DNA of 64,000 nucleotides from DATKHR01 sp036557365 (lineage in GTDB: Bacteria; Acidobacteriota; Vicinamibacteria; Vicinamibacterales; CAVVIG01). Both the position numbers and the translations under genes were made by a program. The notes beneath the pieces are model-generated. The model was not told the origin of the DNA and searched no databases. It was given only the letters and a program-made list of their open reading frames with translations. The stretch is from assembly GCA_036557365.1 (NCBI GenBank), contig DATBHR010000019.1, forward strand, positions 1-64,000, written 5' to 3'. Within the stretch, counting starts at the first letter, position 1. Each line of letters begins with the position of its first letter. Below, one piece after another: positions 16,387 to 24,721 of the stretch.

Positions 16387-17547
16387 GTGGGAGTGAAGGA
16401 CGCCAGCCACGACGACCATGACGGCCGCGGTGCCGATGCTCTCATTCATCGCGAGATTCTGCAGATCGGTGCCTTGATGCTGATCGCCGTCGTCAGCTTC
16501 TTCGCGACCCGAGCCGTCGCCGCCAACAACCGCGAACAGACCTTTCGCGACGCCGAGGCCTGGTTCGCGCGCGGGCAGCAGTTGATGGCGGCAGGCCGTG
16601 TGGAAGACGCCATCGCGTCGCTGCGGCGTGCGTCGGTACGTAACCGCTACGAGCGGAAGTACGCGTTGGCGCTGGCCAGAGCACTGTCGCAAAAGGGCGA
16701 CACCGAAGCGGCACGCGCCGCTCTGCTCACGCTCAGAGAAGCATCGCCGGAAGACGCCGAAGTTAATCTCGCGCTGGCGCGGCTCGCGTCACAGCGGCAG
16801 GATGTCACGGAGGCGCTCCGCTTCTATCACAACACGCTCTATGCGCCGTGGTCCGCGGATGCGGCGGAGGAACGCCGCGAGGTTCGTTTCGAGCTGATCG
16901 ACTTCCTGTTGCGGCACGATCAGGGCGGCCGGGCCCTGTCGGAACTCCTTGCCGCGTCTGCCGACCTTCCGGATCAAGCCGACGCGCATATCCGCGTCGG
17001 GCAGTTGTTTGCCCGCGCTGGCGACGGGCGCCACGCGCTTGACCAGTACGAGCGCGCCCTGCATCTGGCACCCACTAATCGGCTCGCGCTCGCCGGAGCC
17101 GGTACCAGCGCATTCAGTCTTGGAGATTTCCAGCTCGCGGGTGGCTACCTCCATCGGGTTCCCGACGACATGGATGACGTCACTCGAACGCGAGAAGTCG
17201 TCGACTTGGTGCTGTCCAGTGATCCGCTCGCGCGTCGCGTCGGATCGGTGGAGCGCCGTCGACGCGTCGCCGCATCGATGGACTACCTCGACGAGCGGTT
17301 GGCGGCTTGTCGCCCGGCCGGCCCCGCGATGGAGCAACCGCACTCCCCAGCGACATTGGAGCAGGAGGCGGCGAGCCTTCGCGAACGATTGAAAGCGTCG
17401 ACGCCACTCGAGCAGGACGCGATCGAGGCGAGCGTCGATCTTTTCGGCCGTATCGAGCAGTACGTGTCAAAGACGTGCCCGCCGCCAACGGCACGCGATC
17501 AGGCGCTGACATTGATCGCACGGACACACGCGCTGGATTCGAGATGA
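16387..17547 (+). CDS. Membrane-anchored TPR protein
   Basis: About 386 residues. A hydrophobic segment (LMLIAVVSFFATRAVAAN) anchors or exports the protein. It is followed by several tetratricopeptide repeats (AWFARGQQLMAAGRVEDAI, EVNLALARLASQRQDVTEAL, AHIRVGQLFARAGDGRHALD) and a C-terminal region with helices ending KTCPPPTARDQ. TPR proteins act as protein-binding scaffolds. Start codon uncertain: GTG 16387 or 16393, or TTG 16369. The stop overlaps the ClC gene by ATGA, so the two are co-translated under the operator at 16334. Confidence 0.75.
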   Translation: MGVKDASHDDHDGRGADALIHREILQIGALMLIAVVSFFATRAVAANNREQTFRDAEAWFARGQQLMAAGRVEDAIASLRRASVRNRYERKYALALARALSQKGDTEAARAALLTLREASPEDAEVNLALARLASQRQDVTEALRFYHNTLYAPWSADAAEERREVRFELIDFLLRHDQGGRALSELLAASADLPDQADAHIRVGQLFARAGDGRHALDQYERALHLAPTNRLALAGAGTSAFSLGDFQLAGGYLHRVPDDMDDVTRTREVVDLVLSSDPLARRVGSVERRRRVAASMDYLDERLAACRPAGPAMEQPHSPATLEQEAASLRERLKASTPLEQDAIEASVDLFGRIEQYVSKTCPPPTARDQALTLIARTHALDSR

Positions 17548-19244
17548 AAGTGTCGCCGCCTTCGCAGCAGATCCGTCTGCGTGAGAATCAGCTGTTCCTG
17601 ATTCTCACGATCGTCATCGGCATCATCGCGGGCCTCGCGGCGGTGTTGTTCTCGGTGGCGATCGACCAGGTGAACCATCGACTCTTCGGCCTGTCACCGT
17701 CCGCGCTGCGACTATTCCTCGTGCCCCCGGTGGTGAGCCTGCTGACCGGTGTTCTCCTGGCGAAAGTCTTTCCCGATGTGCGCGGGAGCGGCGTTCCGCA
17801 GACCGAGGCTGCGTATCACTTGTCCGGCGGGATCATTCCGCGCCGCGTGCCACTTGGGAAATTCCTCACCGGCGTGCTCTGCATTGGATCGGGTCATTCA
17901 ATGGGCCGCGAGGGCCCATCCGTTCAAATCGGGGCGGGAATCGCATCCGTCGCCGGTCGTTGGTTGCGGCTGCCGCCGGGCCGGATCCGCGATCTGGTGC
18001 CAGTCGGCGCGGCGGGGGCGCTTGCCGCCGCCTTCAATACGCCAGTCGCTGCCGTTCTGTTCGCGCTCGAAGAGATCATCGGCGACATGAACGCCGCGCT
18101 GCTCGGATCGACGGTTGTGGCGTCGGTGGCTGCCGTCATCGTTGAGCGCGCGATTCTGGGCAACGAACCGCTCTTTCACGTGCCGGTCTACCGACTCGTC
18201 CACCCAATGGAGCTGTTCGCCTACGCGGGTCTGGGCATCATCGGCGGAGCGCTGTCGCTGGTGTTCTGCAAAGGATTGCTGAGCACGCGCCGCCTGTTCC
18301 AGCGCATGCCCGTGAAAACGAGGATCGTGCAGCCCGCCATCGGCGGCCTCATCATCGGTGCCATGCTCCTCTATTCGCCCGCGATTATGGGAGTCGGCTA
18401 CGAGTATGTCGATCAGGCATTGAACGGCGGGCTGCTGTTCCGAACGATGGCGATCCTCTGCGTCTTGAAGCTGGCCGCCACGATCGTCTCCTATTCGTCC
18501 GGGAATGCCGGTGGGATCTTCGCGCCCAGCCTCTATATCGGCGCCATGGCGGGCGGTGCCGTCGGCTCCATCGTGCACCGTTTCTCTCCGGTTGCGACGG
18601 CTGACGCGGGCGCGTACGCCCTGGTCGGGATGGGGACTCTGTTCGCAGGGATCATCCGTGCCCCTATGACGTCCGTTTTCATGATTTTCGAGATTACGCA
18701 GGACTACCAGATCCTGGTCCCGCTGATGGTCGCGAATCTTCTCAGCTTTGTGATCTCGCGACGGTTTCAACCGGTGCCGGTCTACCATGCCCTCTTGCAT
18801 CAGGACGGAATCCACCTGCCTTCGGCTGCCGCCCAGGCGCCGCGGCGTGCCCGAACCGCCCGGCAGGTGATGACCATGGGCGACGGATCTGTCCTGGCGC
18901 CTGAGCTGACCATCGCGGATGCCTGGCAATCGGCACAAGCGAACGACCATCCGGTCTATCTCGTTGGTGCGCCTCCGCGACTGCTTGGCGCTGTCGCCCG
19001 CTCCGATCTCGACAGGCTCCATTCGACCGACAAGGCCGGCGAGCTCGTCGTGACAATCGCCCAGAGGTCATTCGTTCACGCGCATCCGGACCACACGATG
19101 GATATCGTGTTCGAGCGGCTGGAGGAGAGTGGCGGTCTGCTACCGGTCGTCAGCAGGGCGGATGCATACCATCTCGAAGGCATTATCACGGCCGACAGCT
19201 TGACACGCCGTCGGCACCGTTCCGCCGATAGTGCGGCGTCGTGA
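17544..19244 (+). CDS. ClC-family chloride channel/transporter with C-terminal CBS region
   Basis: A 566-residue ClC protein. The selectivity segments are seen in order: GSGVPQTE, GHSMGREGPSVQIG with the gating glutamate, and GNAGGIFAPS. The hydrophobic core ends near residue 420, and two CBS-like halves follow (ARQVMTMGDGSVLAPELTIA and FVHAHPDHTMDIVFERLEE). Canonical GREGP argues for a chloride-type protein rather than the fluoride-specific ClC-F group, although a fluoride island begins 3 kb away. It is translationally coupled to the TPR gene. Confidence 0.9.
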   Translation: MKVSPPSQQIRLRENQLFLILTIVIGIIAGLAAVLFSVAIDQVNHRLFGLSPSALRLFLVPPVVSLLTGVLLAKVFPDVRGSGVPQTEAAYHLSGGIIPRRVPLGKFLTGVLCIGSGHSMGREGPSVQIGAGIASVAGRWLRLPPGRIRDLVPVGAAGALAAAFNTPVAAVLFALEEIIGDMNAALLGSTVVASVAAVIVERAILGNEPLFHVPVYRLVHPMELFAYAGLGIIGGALSLVFCKGLLSTRRLFQRMPVKTRIVQPAIGGLIIGAMLLYSPAIMGVGYEYVDQALNGGLLFRTMAILCVLKLAATIVSYSSGNAGGIFAPSLYIGAMAGGAVGSIVHRFSPVATADAGAYALVGMGTLFAGIIRAPMTSVFMIFEITQDYQILVPLMVANLLSFVISRRFQPVPVYHALLHQDGIHLPSAAAQAPRRARTARQVMTMGDGSVLAPELTIADAWQSAQANDHPVYLVGAPPRLLGAVARSDLDRLHSTDKAGELVVTIAQRSFVHAHPDHTMDIVFERLEESGGLLPVVSRADAYHLEGIITADSLTRRRHRSADSAAS

Positions 19245-19280
19245 TCGCAAAGCCGTGGCGGTTCGCGTCTTACCACCTGG

Positions 19281-19577
19281 TCAATCGTGTGCGTCGATGA
19301 AATGATCCGCCAGCCCTCGATCCTTCAAAACGATACCAATGAAGATGACGACAAACGCGACAAGCCGGATGATGAACGCATACGCCCGTCGTTCGTCAGC
19401 GTCGGGCAGAGCTCCCAGGATGGCGTAGTTAACCGTAAACGCAACGAACGCCGCGCTGAAACACCCGAACAGCTGATCGGCCGACTCACGCCAGAATCGA
19501 TAGAAGAACAGCGCAATGCCGAGGCAAGCCATCGCCGTCGCGCCGTTCAACAAGGCCGCCATCGAGTCAGCTGGCAT
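19281..19577 (-). CDS. Small membrane protein, DUF5985-like (second copy)
   Basis: About 98 residues with three hydrophobic helices (NGATAMACLGIALFFYRFW, FGCFSAAFVAFTVNYAIL, YAFIIRLVAFVVIFIGIVLK). The FYRFWRESADQLF segment and the DERRAYAFIIRLVAF segment resemble DUF5985 proteins, which commonly occur in pairs. Starts at 19577 or 19562 are possible. It overlaps the upstream gene and follows the MarR regulator in the same operon. Function unknown. Confidence 0.7.
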   Translation of the reverse strand: MPADSMAALLNGATAMACLGIALFFYRFWRESADQLFGCFSAAFVAFTVNYAILGALPDADERRAYAFIIRLVAFVVIFIGIVLKDRGLADHFIDAHD

Positions 19578-19833
19578 CCCAGATGAGTCCGAACAACAAC
19601 ACGGCACTGGCCAGGCAAGCCGTCGCCGCGCGGGCCGTCGCCAGCGCTCCATTACGCAGCACGATCAAATCGATCACCACCAGGCCATTGCTGATGGCGA
19701 AGCCGGTGAAGCACAGCGCGGTCCAGAACACGAGGGGTCTGACCCGGCCACGGTGATTCCAGGACGTCCAGAACAGCAGTCCGGCGCAGCCTGCGCTCGC
19801 CACCGCACACAGCAGATAGACCGCAGTCGCCAT
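19567..19833 (-). CDS. Small membrane protein, DUF5985-like (first copy)
   Basis: About 88 residues with three hydrophobic segments (AVYLLCAVASAGCAGLLFW, LVFWTALCFTGFAISNGLVV, TACLASAVLLFGLIW). It is a partner of the next gene, with which it overlaps by 11 bases. It starts 35 bases after the MarR stop. The pair presumably forms a membrane complex controlled by that regulator; this is inference from position. Confidence 0.68.
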   Translation of the reverse strand: MATAVYLLCAVASAGCAGLLFWTSWNHRGRVRPLVFWTALCFTGFAISNGLVVIDLIVLRNGALATARAATACLASAVLLFGLIWDAS

Positions 19834-19868
19834 CAGTGCACCTCCGCCGCGAGTCGCCGTGGGACCTC

Positions 19869-20333
19869 TCAAAGAGCGTTGAGGCGCTCGGCGATCGCCT
19901 TCAACACCTTCCGCGCCGCGCGCACATTGACCGCACCCACCTGGTCGAGCGCCTCAGTAACGGCCCTTTCCACTGTCCCTCGAGAGCCACGCGTGTGCGT
20001 CGATGCCTTTGGCTTCAACCGAAGCCGTGCACGCCGCGTGTCGGATGGATCGCGCTGCCGTTCCAACAAGCCGCGGGCCACGAGCCGCTGAAGCACGCCC
20101 GTGATCGTGCTGGGGTGCAGCCGAACGATGTGTGCGAGCTCACTGGCAGACAGGCCCGGAAACTGGCCGACCACGCGCAACACCAGACGCTGTGGAGCGG
20201 TGATCCCAATCTCATTCTCCATCCGCTTCGACATGCGCTGAAGGCCGTGTTCGATCGACCACAGCAGCCGCATGAAATCCAGCACAGGATCGAGCTCGTA
20301 CTCCACTTCGCTCTCAGGGCGTGTCGTTGGCAT
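19869..20333 (-). CDS. MarR-family transcriptional regulator
   Basis: A 154-residue MarR protein: winged helix with ITAPQRLVLRVVGQFPGLSA, the recognition part HPSTITGVLQRLVARGLLER, and the wing DPSDTRRARLRL. A 24-bp palindrome lies 61 bases upstream, between it and the divergent OmpA-type lipoprotein gene. A second copy of the same sequence precedes the TPR/ClC operon. Auto-regulation and control of both divergent transcripts is the natural inference. The ligand is unknown. Confidence 0.9.
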   Translation of the reverse strand: MPTTRPESEVEYELDPVLDFMRLLWSIEHGLQRMSKRMENEIGITAPQRLVLRVVGQFPGLSASELAHIVRLHPSTITGVLQRLVARGLLERQRDPSDTRRARLRLKPKASTHTRGSRGTVERAVTEALDQVGAVNVRAARKVLKAIAERLNAL

Positions 20334-20394
20334 CGGCCGATGATATGCGAACGCGATGCTCTGCCACGAGTGCCAGCAAGAACCGCGTCTCAGT

Positions 20395-20430
20395 TAATAC
20401 TTTGACGTCAAAGTATTATCGTTGTATAGT
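20395..20430 (+). promoter_or_regulatory. Promoter of the OmpA-type gene overlapped by MarR operator copy 2
   Basis: A perfect 24-bp palindrome at 20395-20418 has the half-site TAATACTTTGAC followed by its reverse complement. It contains TTGACG (20402-20407), which is exactly 17 bases from TATAGT (20425-20430), a good sigma-70 promoter pointing to the lipoprotein gene at 20463. A repressor bound here would cover the -35. Confidence 0.8.
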
Positions 20431-20462
20431 CGAGGCGAGTCGATCGTGGGGAGGCGGCTTTC

Positions 20463-21041
20463 ATGACGAGACTGTCCGCTGCGTCGTTGTGCGTGATGAT
20501 CGTCACGCTAATCGCAACCTCAGGCTGTCACGCCCGGCCACCGGCAACGTCGCCCACACGTCCTGCGGCTGCTGTGCCGGCCGCGCCCACCCCGCCTCCG
20601 GCGCCACCTCCACCTCCACCGCCGAAAGCCGCTGCACCGGCATCGGTTGCATCCACGGACGAAGAGCTGTTCCGGCGAAAGTCGCTCGACCAACTGAACG
20701 GTGAACGTCCGCTGTCGGACGTGTTTTTCGATTACGACCAGAACGCGCTGAAAGACGAGGGTCGAACGGCACTGCAGGACGACGCCCGATGGTTGAAGCG
20801 ATGGCCCAGCACCACAATCCGCGTTGATGGCCATTGTGATGAGCGAGGAACGGGCGAGTACAACTTGGCGCTCGGGGATCGACGCGCAGTCATCGTTCGA
20901 GACTACCTCGTGAATCTGGGCGTTAATTCCAACCGAATCGAGGTGCGCAGCCTCGGCAAAGAAGCGCCTTTCTGCCACGGAGGCGGCGAAAACTGTTGGT
21001 CGCAGAATCGACGCGGACATTTCGTCATCATCGGGAAGTAA
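20463..21041 (+). CDS. OmpA/Pal-type peptidoglycan-associated lipoprotein
   Basis: A 192-residue protein with a lipobox (LIATSGC), a proline/alanine-rich linker (APPPPPPPKAAAP) and a C-terminal OmpA domain. The domain has DVFFDYDQNALKDEG and the peptidoglycan-binding GHCDERGTGEYNLALGDRRA. It anchors the outer membrane to the cell wall. The domain ends with an unusual Cys-containing insert (FCHGGGENCW). It lies behind the MarR-controlled promoter, so this is probably a stress-induced copy rather than the tol-pal gene; no tol genes are near. Confidence 0.9.
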   Translation: MTRLSAASLCVMIVTLIATSGCHARPPATSPTRPAAAVPAAPTPPPAPPPPPPPKAAAPASVASTDEELFRRKSLDQLNGERPLSDVFFDYDQNALKDEGRTALQDDARWLKRWPSTTIRVDGHCDERGTGEYNLALGDRRAVIVRDYLVNLGVNSNRIEVRSLGKEAPFCHGGGENCWSQNRRGHFVIIGK

Positions 21042-21047
21042 TCGCAC

Positions 21048-22250
21048 ATGCGCATCGCCATTAACGGCGTCGGCATTGCGGGTCCGACCCTCGCGTACTG
21101 GCTCAGCGACGCTGGACACCAGGTACTGCTCATCGAAGAGGCACTGGCGCTTCGGACCGGAGGCTACGTTGTCGATTTCTGGGGAATCGGATACGACATC
21201 GCCGAAAAGATGGGGCTGCTCCCGAAAATCAACGCGATCGGCTATCAGATCCGCGAAGTGCGCCTCGTCGATCAGAAAGGCCGTCGGACCGGCGGTTTCC
21301 CGACCGATGTGTTCTGGCGCATGACGAACGGCCGGGGCACAAGTCTCAAGCGCTCTGATCTGTCAGCCGCGATCTATGGCCTGCTCACCGGAAGAGTCGA
21401 GACGGTGTTCGGAGATTCGATCGAGAGCATCGAGGAGCGCGCCGAGTTCGCTCGCATCCGGTTCAGATCGGCGCCTCCGCGCGACGTGGACCTCATCATC
21501 GGTGCTGATGGACTCCATTCGACGGTTCGACGGATTGTCTTCGGACCCGAGTCAGCATTCGAAGTGCCTCTCGGTTACCACGTGGCCGCGTTTGAGGTCC
21601 GTGGGTATCGGCCTCGTGACGAGCTGGTCTACGTGAGCCATGCGCTCCCTGGACGTCAGGTGTCCCGCTTCTCGATGCGAGATGACAAGACGCTCTTTCT
21701 CTTTGTTTTTCGCGACGAGTACTTGGCCGGCCAGGCTTCAATGCCCATCGCCGATCGCAAATCTGCACTGACCGACGTGTTTGCGGATGTGGGTTGGGAG
21801 TGCCCGAAGATCCTTGAAGCCATGAGGAACGCCAGTGATATCTACTTCGATCGCGTCAGCCAGATTCGAATGGACCGCTGGACGAAAGGACGCACTGCGC
21901 TGATCGGCGACGCTGCGGCATGTGTGTCGCTCCTTGCCGGAGAAGGAACCGGTCTGGCGATGGCCGAGGGATACGTCCTTGCTGCGGCCCTACGCGCGTC
22001 CCGCGGCGACTACCACATCGCCTTCAATCGTTACCAAACGTGCCTGATGCCGTTTCTGAAGCGCAAACAGGAATCTGCCTCGAAATTCGCCACGTCCTTC
22101 GTTCCGAGAACGGCACTCGGCATTTCGTTTCGAAACGTCGTCACCCGGCTCCTTGGGATACCGCTCGTCGCGGATTTCTTCATTGGGCGAGATCTGCGAG
22201 ACGACTTCGACATGGCGGAGTGCGGATTCGCAATGTCTCCTTTGCCCTGA
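21048..22250 (+). CDS. FAD-dependent monooxygenase (PHBH/TetX-like group)
   Basis: A 400-residue class A flavoprotein with all three FAD/NADPH motifs: GVGIAGPTLAYWL at the N-terminus, GADGLHSTVRR in the middle and GDAAACVSLLAGEGTGLAMAEG near residue 290. Such enzymes hydroxylate aromatic or polyketide substrates; some inactivate antibiotics. It starts six bases after the lipoprotein gene, so it may share its promoter and MarR control. Substrate unknown. Confidence 0.85.
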   Translation: MRIAINGVGIAGPTLAYWLSDAGHQVLLIEEALALRTGGYVVDFWGIGYDIAEKMGLLPKINAIGYQIREVRLVDQKGRRTGGFPTDVFWRMTNGRGTSLKRSDLSAAIYGLLTGRVETVFGDSIESIEERAEFARIRFRSAPPRDVDLIIGADGLHSTVRRIVFGPESAFEVPLGYHVAAFEVRGYRPRDELVYVSHALPGRQVSRFSMRDDKTLFLFVFRDEYLAGQASMPIADRKSALTDVFADVGWECPKILEAMRNASDIYFDRVSQIRMDRWTKGRTALIGDAAACVSLLAGEGTGLAMAEGYVLAAALRASRGDYHIAFNRYQTCLMPFLKRKQESASKFATSFVPRTALGISFRNVVTRLLGIPLVADFFIGRDLRDDFDMAECGFAMSPLP

Positions 22251-22444
22251 TCCTCTGGGGCCTTCGCTTGTCCGAACACGTGAGGAGGCGCCCGGCGCGC
22301 ATAAATCCCGTCTCGGCGCAAGCACTTGGGGCGAGGCCTCCGTCCTCAATCCCACTCAACTAGATCGCTGGAAGTCATCTGAGCATCTCAAGAGAGTCTG
22401 ACACACGTGTGCGTCGAGTGTGCTGTCATTTCGTGCCGACGTCG

Positions 22445-23005
22445 CTAAGCACGCTCGCGCTGAGCGCCGCGAAACGCGCTGAACTCCTCCAAGAGAAATG
22501 ACTTGATCGCGGCATTTCCCCCGATTTCTATCCACGTTGTGCCATCAGCCTTAAGTGACAGGTCGATATCCAGGAAAGCACAACAGCGATGTTCCATCTC
22601 GATCCATTCAGCGACATCGGCAATCGACGGAGCACCGCCGATACGGAGGCGAAAGGCCGTCGGCGTTTCCTGACGGCGATCAACAGCGTTGAGGACGCGC
22701 GGTCGCAGCACGTTGTAGCGGTCGCGCTGCGCAGCGGACAGCGCAGTCATGTCGCAGGCAATTGGTCGAGTGACTTCCGCTTGTGATCCAGTTGCCTTCC
22801 GCTTCGCCCATCGTCGTATGGCCACTGCGGTCCACACTGCCTCGACGGTGCCGAATGGCCACGTTCCGGCTAGGAATCCGTAGGCAGATGACGCGGCGCA
22901 TGCGGCTGCGAACAAGAGGACGAACGCACGCGAGCGGTCCTCGAGTGCGTACGCGATCAGCATCGTCGAGACAGCAAGCGAGCCGAACAAAGTGAGAATG
23001 CTCAC
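22445..23005 (-). CDS. Two-helix membrane segment joined to a CC-motif domain
   Basis: A 186-residue protein. The first 60 residues contain two or three membrane helices (LTLFGSLAVSTMLIAYAL, AFVLLFAAACAASSAYGFLA). The rest matches a small conserved family without a known role: PIACDMTALSAAQRDRY, then WIEMEHRCCAFLDIDLSL with the invariant Cys pair, and IKSFLLEEF. This domain is usually a free-standing protein near metal-resistance genes, so the fusion is notable. It may be the last gene of the fluoride-riboswitch unit to its right (52-base gap). Confidence 0.6.
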   Translation of the reverse strand: MSILTLFGSLAVSTMLIAYALEDRSRAFVLLFAAACAASSAYGFLAGTWPFGTVEAVWTAVAIRRWAKRKATGSQAEVTRPIACDMTALSAAQRDRYNVLRPRVLNAVDRRQETPTAFRLRIGGAPSIADVAEWIEMEHRCCAFLDIDLSLKADGTTWIEIGGNAAIKSFLLEEFSAFRGAQRERA

Positions 23006-23056
23006 CGACTCAGTGTAGTCGCGATTGTCTGCCGGCCCGCGCGATCGCCTAACGGC

Positions 23057-23341
23057 TCACAGAAAGCGCCGCGCCAAAAGAAAGCCGACGAGGATCACAA
23101 TTCCTCTCGCCCAGTGTGCCCACCATGGTTCCGACCGCTTGAGTCGGGCCACCGGGTAGAACGTGATCCAGATCGCGCATACCAAGGCGAGGTCTGTCGC
23201 TGGAGGCGGCACCAGACGCTGCACGATCAAGGCGACGACGGACGCTAGCGAGAAACACAGAAGCGCGACGTGCAGATGCCGCCATCCTCGGGGCCACCAG
23301 GCACCTGGATCCGGCGACGAGCTGTCAGCGCCGTTCATCAT
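23057..23341 (-). CDS. Small membrane protein of the riboswitch-D unit
   Basis: About 94 residues with three hydrophobic stretches (LHVALLCFSLASVVALIV, DLALVCAIWITFYPVA, WARGIVILVGFLLARRF). Not recognised. ATG 23341 overlaps the end of the upstream 47-residue gene by 17 bases, so the two are translated together behind the fluoride riboswitch. A role in fluoride tolerance is inferred from this control only. Confidence 0.55.
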   Translation of the reverse strand: MMNGADSSSPDPGAWWPRGWRHLHVALLCFSLASVVALIVQRLVPPPATDLALVCAIWITFYPVARLKRSEPWWAHWARGIVILVGFLLARRFL

Positions 23342-23468
23342 GACGTGGATCGTCCACACGGGATGTTCCCCATGGCGGTCCAGGGGGCGGCGGTCCCGTC
23401 AACATCATTCGGATTAGCGCCGCGAGGGAAAGCGCGCCGAGCGTGAGAACGATCACTGCTGTCGCCAT
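23325..23468 (-). CDS. 47-residue single-span membrane peptide behind riboswitch D
   Basis: One hydrophobic helix (ATAVIVLTLGALSLAALIRM) followed by a proline-rich, charged tail (GPPPPGPPWG, DDPRHDERR). Its ATG 23468 lies directly after the T-run of the riboswitch terminator. The only ribosome site (GCAGGAG) is the right arm of that terminator, so both transcription and initiation depend on it. Too short for family assignment; existence is supported by the upstream switch and the overlap with the next gene. Confidence 0.55.
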   Translation of the reverse strand: MATAVIVLTLGALSLAALIRMMLTGPPPPGPPWGTSRVDDPRHDERR

Positions 23469-23503
23469 AAAACAAAAACTCCTGCAGAACGATCCGCAGG
23501 AGT
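23469..23503 (-). terminator. Intrinsic terminator of fluoride riboswitch D
   Basis: ACTCCTGC and GCAGGAGT form a perfect 8-bp stem with a 10-base loop, followed by TTTTTGTTTT and then the ATG of the 47-residue gene. The left arm overlaps the aptamer's 3' strand, so the two structures exclude each other. Confidence 0.85.
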
Positions 23504-23548
23504 CATTGGTCCCACCGAGGGACGGTTTCATGGCGGACTCCACCGCCC
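23494..23548 (-). ncRNA. Fluoride riboswitch D (crcB-type aptamer)
   Basis: On the minus strand the sequence reads GGGCGGTGGAGTCCGCC, ATGAAACCG, a small stem GTCCCTCGGTGGGAC, then CAATGACTCCTGC. This fits the crcB motif (GGCGAUGG-GUUCGCC stem, AACCGC pseudoknot strand, stem, AUGACUCCU). The last bases also form the left arm of the terminator at 23469-23503, the classical fluoride-ON design: F- stabilises the aptamer and prevents termination. It begins 11 bases after the MFS gene. Confidence 0.85.
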
Positions 23549-23559
23549 GATATCGAATC

Positions 23560-24680
23560 CTACATCAACCCAGCGTGCCCGAGCCGCTTCGCCCACGCGA
23601 AACACGGAATCGCAAGCATCTGCGCGAGCACTGAGAAGGCGATCAGCCAGCCAAGCGATCGGACGTACATCCAACCCATGAGCGCGCTCCCGCCGAACCA
23701 GGCCACACCATAAACCAGGTTGAAGAGACCGTAGGCCGTCCCACGCCTTGCCGGCGACGTCATATTGGCAATCGCCGCGCGCATGATCGACTCCTGGGCG
23801 CCCATCCCAATGCCCCACAGAACAGTGCCAGCGATTTCCAAGCTAGTGCGATTGTCGAATCCGAGCGGCGCGAACGCCGCCGACATCACGGTCGCGACTA
23901 TGAGGACGTCGACCAGAGCGGCCGGTGAGCGATTCCGAACCGATCGAAGAAGCGCCCGAAGAATAGAGCCGCCAGCGCATCGACGCCAATGGCTAGTGCG
24001 TACAACGCTGGAATCCACGCGAGCGAGATCGTTGCGGCTTGCCCGAAATGGAACGCGAGTAATGGACAGTCGGCATCGCGGCAGCGACCAAGGCGCTTCC
24101 GGAAAGGTACACGCAGTTCGCCTTCGGGAAGGCGTCCCGCCCCGAGCTGCACTTCGTCGATTTCCAGATCACGCGGATGCGGATACAAACGCCACGCGTC
24201 GGACAGTATCGTCAGCGCGGCCAGCGCCGGAATCAGGAGCACCGGGAACCCACGGCGGTAGCCCTCCGACTGCGCGACCGCGACCTTGAGCAGCAGAGGT
24301 CCCACGGTCGCGCCAATCTGATCGAGCGCCTCGTGGAGTCCGAAGCCCATCCGCGTCCCGTGCTCTGCGTCGCGTACGACAGCATCGCGTCGCGCGCCGG
24401 AGTGCGAAGTGCCTTGCCGGTCCGCTCGAGAATCACCAGGGTCGCCGCGATCTGCCAATTCCCCGCGAACGCCAGCACCGGCACCGCGAAGAGGATTAAC
24501 GCGTACCCGACGGATGTGATCGTCCAATAACTGCGTCCGATCGGCCAGACGTCCGAACCACAATCGAAGCGCGTACCCGACGAGTTCTGCGCCGCCGGAC
24601 ACTATGCCGATCGCAAACGCTGACGCACCGAGCATGCCGAGAAACGGGCCGACCGCGCTGCGCGCTCCTTCGTACGTCAT
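23560..24680 (-). pseudogene. MFS transporter, frame broken at least three times
   Basis: The pieces together read as one major-facilitator protein of about 370-390 residues: TYEGARSAVGPFLGMLGAS and LRLWFGRLADR in one frame, VLAFAGNWQIAATLVILER in a second, GFGLHEALDQIGATVGPLLL and LLAFHFGQAATISLAWIPAL again in the first, and IAGTVLWGIGMGAQESIMRA and GTAYGLFNLVYGVAWFGGSAL in a third. Breaks lie near 24540, 24370 and 23930. Coding sense extends upstream of 24680 (FVILLGVVSLFVD) into the HEAT gene without a normal start codon. With riboswitch C upstream it may be a fluoride-induced exporter. Either decayed or damaged by assembly indels. Confidence 0.7.
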
Positions 24681-24721
24681 GTCAACGAACAGGCTGACGA
24701 CGCCGAGCAGGATGACAAAGT

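Noticed and set aside
17898..19022. A 374-codon minus-strand frame
   Set aside because: Antisense to the ClC gene, with no domain; a codon-bias shadow. The same holds for 60274-61371 opposite groEL.
17544..19244. A fluoride-specific ClC-F channel, given the nearby fluoride island
   Set aside because: The selectivity motif is canonical GREGP and no crcB RNA precedes it; it is linked to the MarR operator instead.
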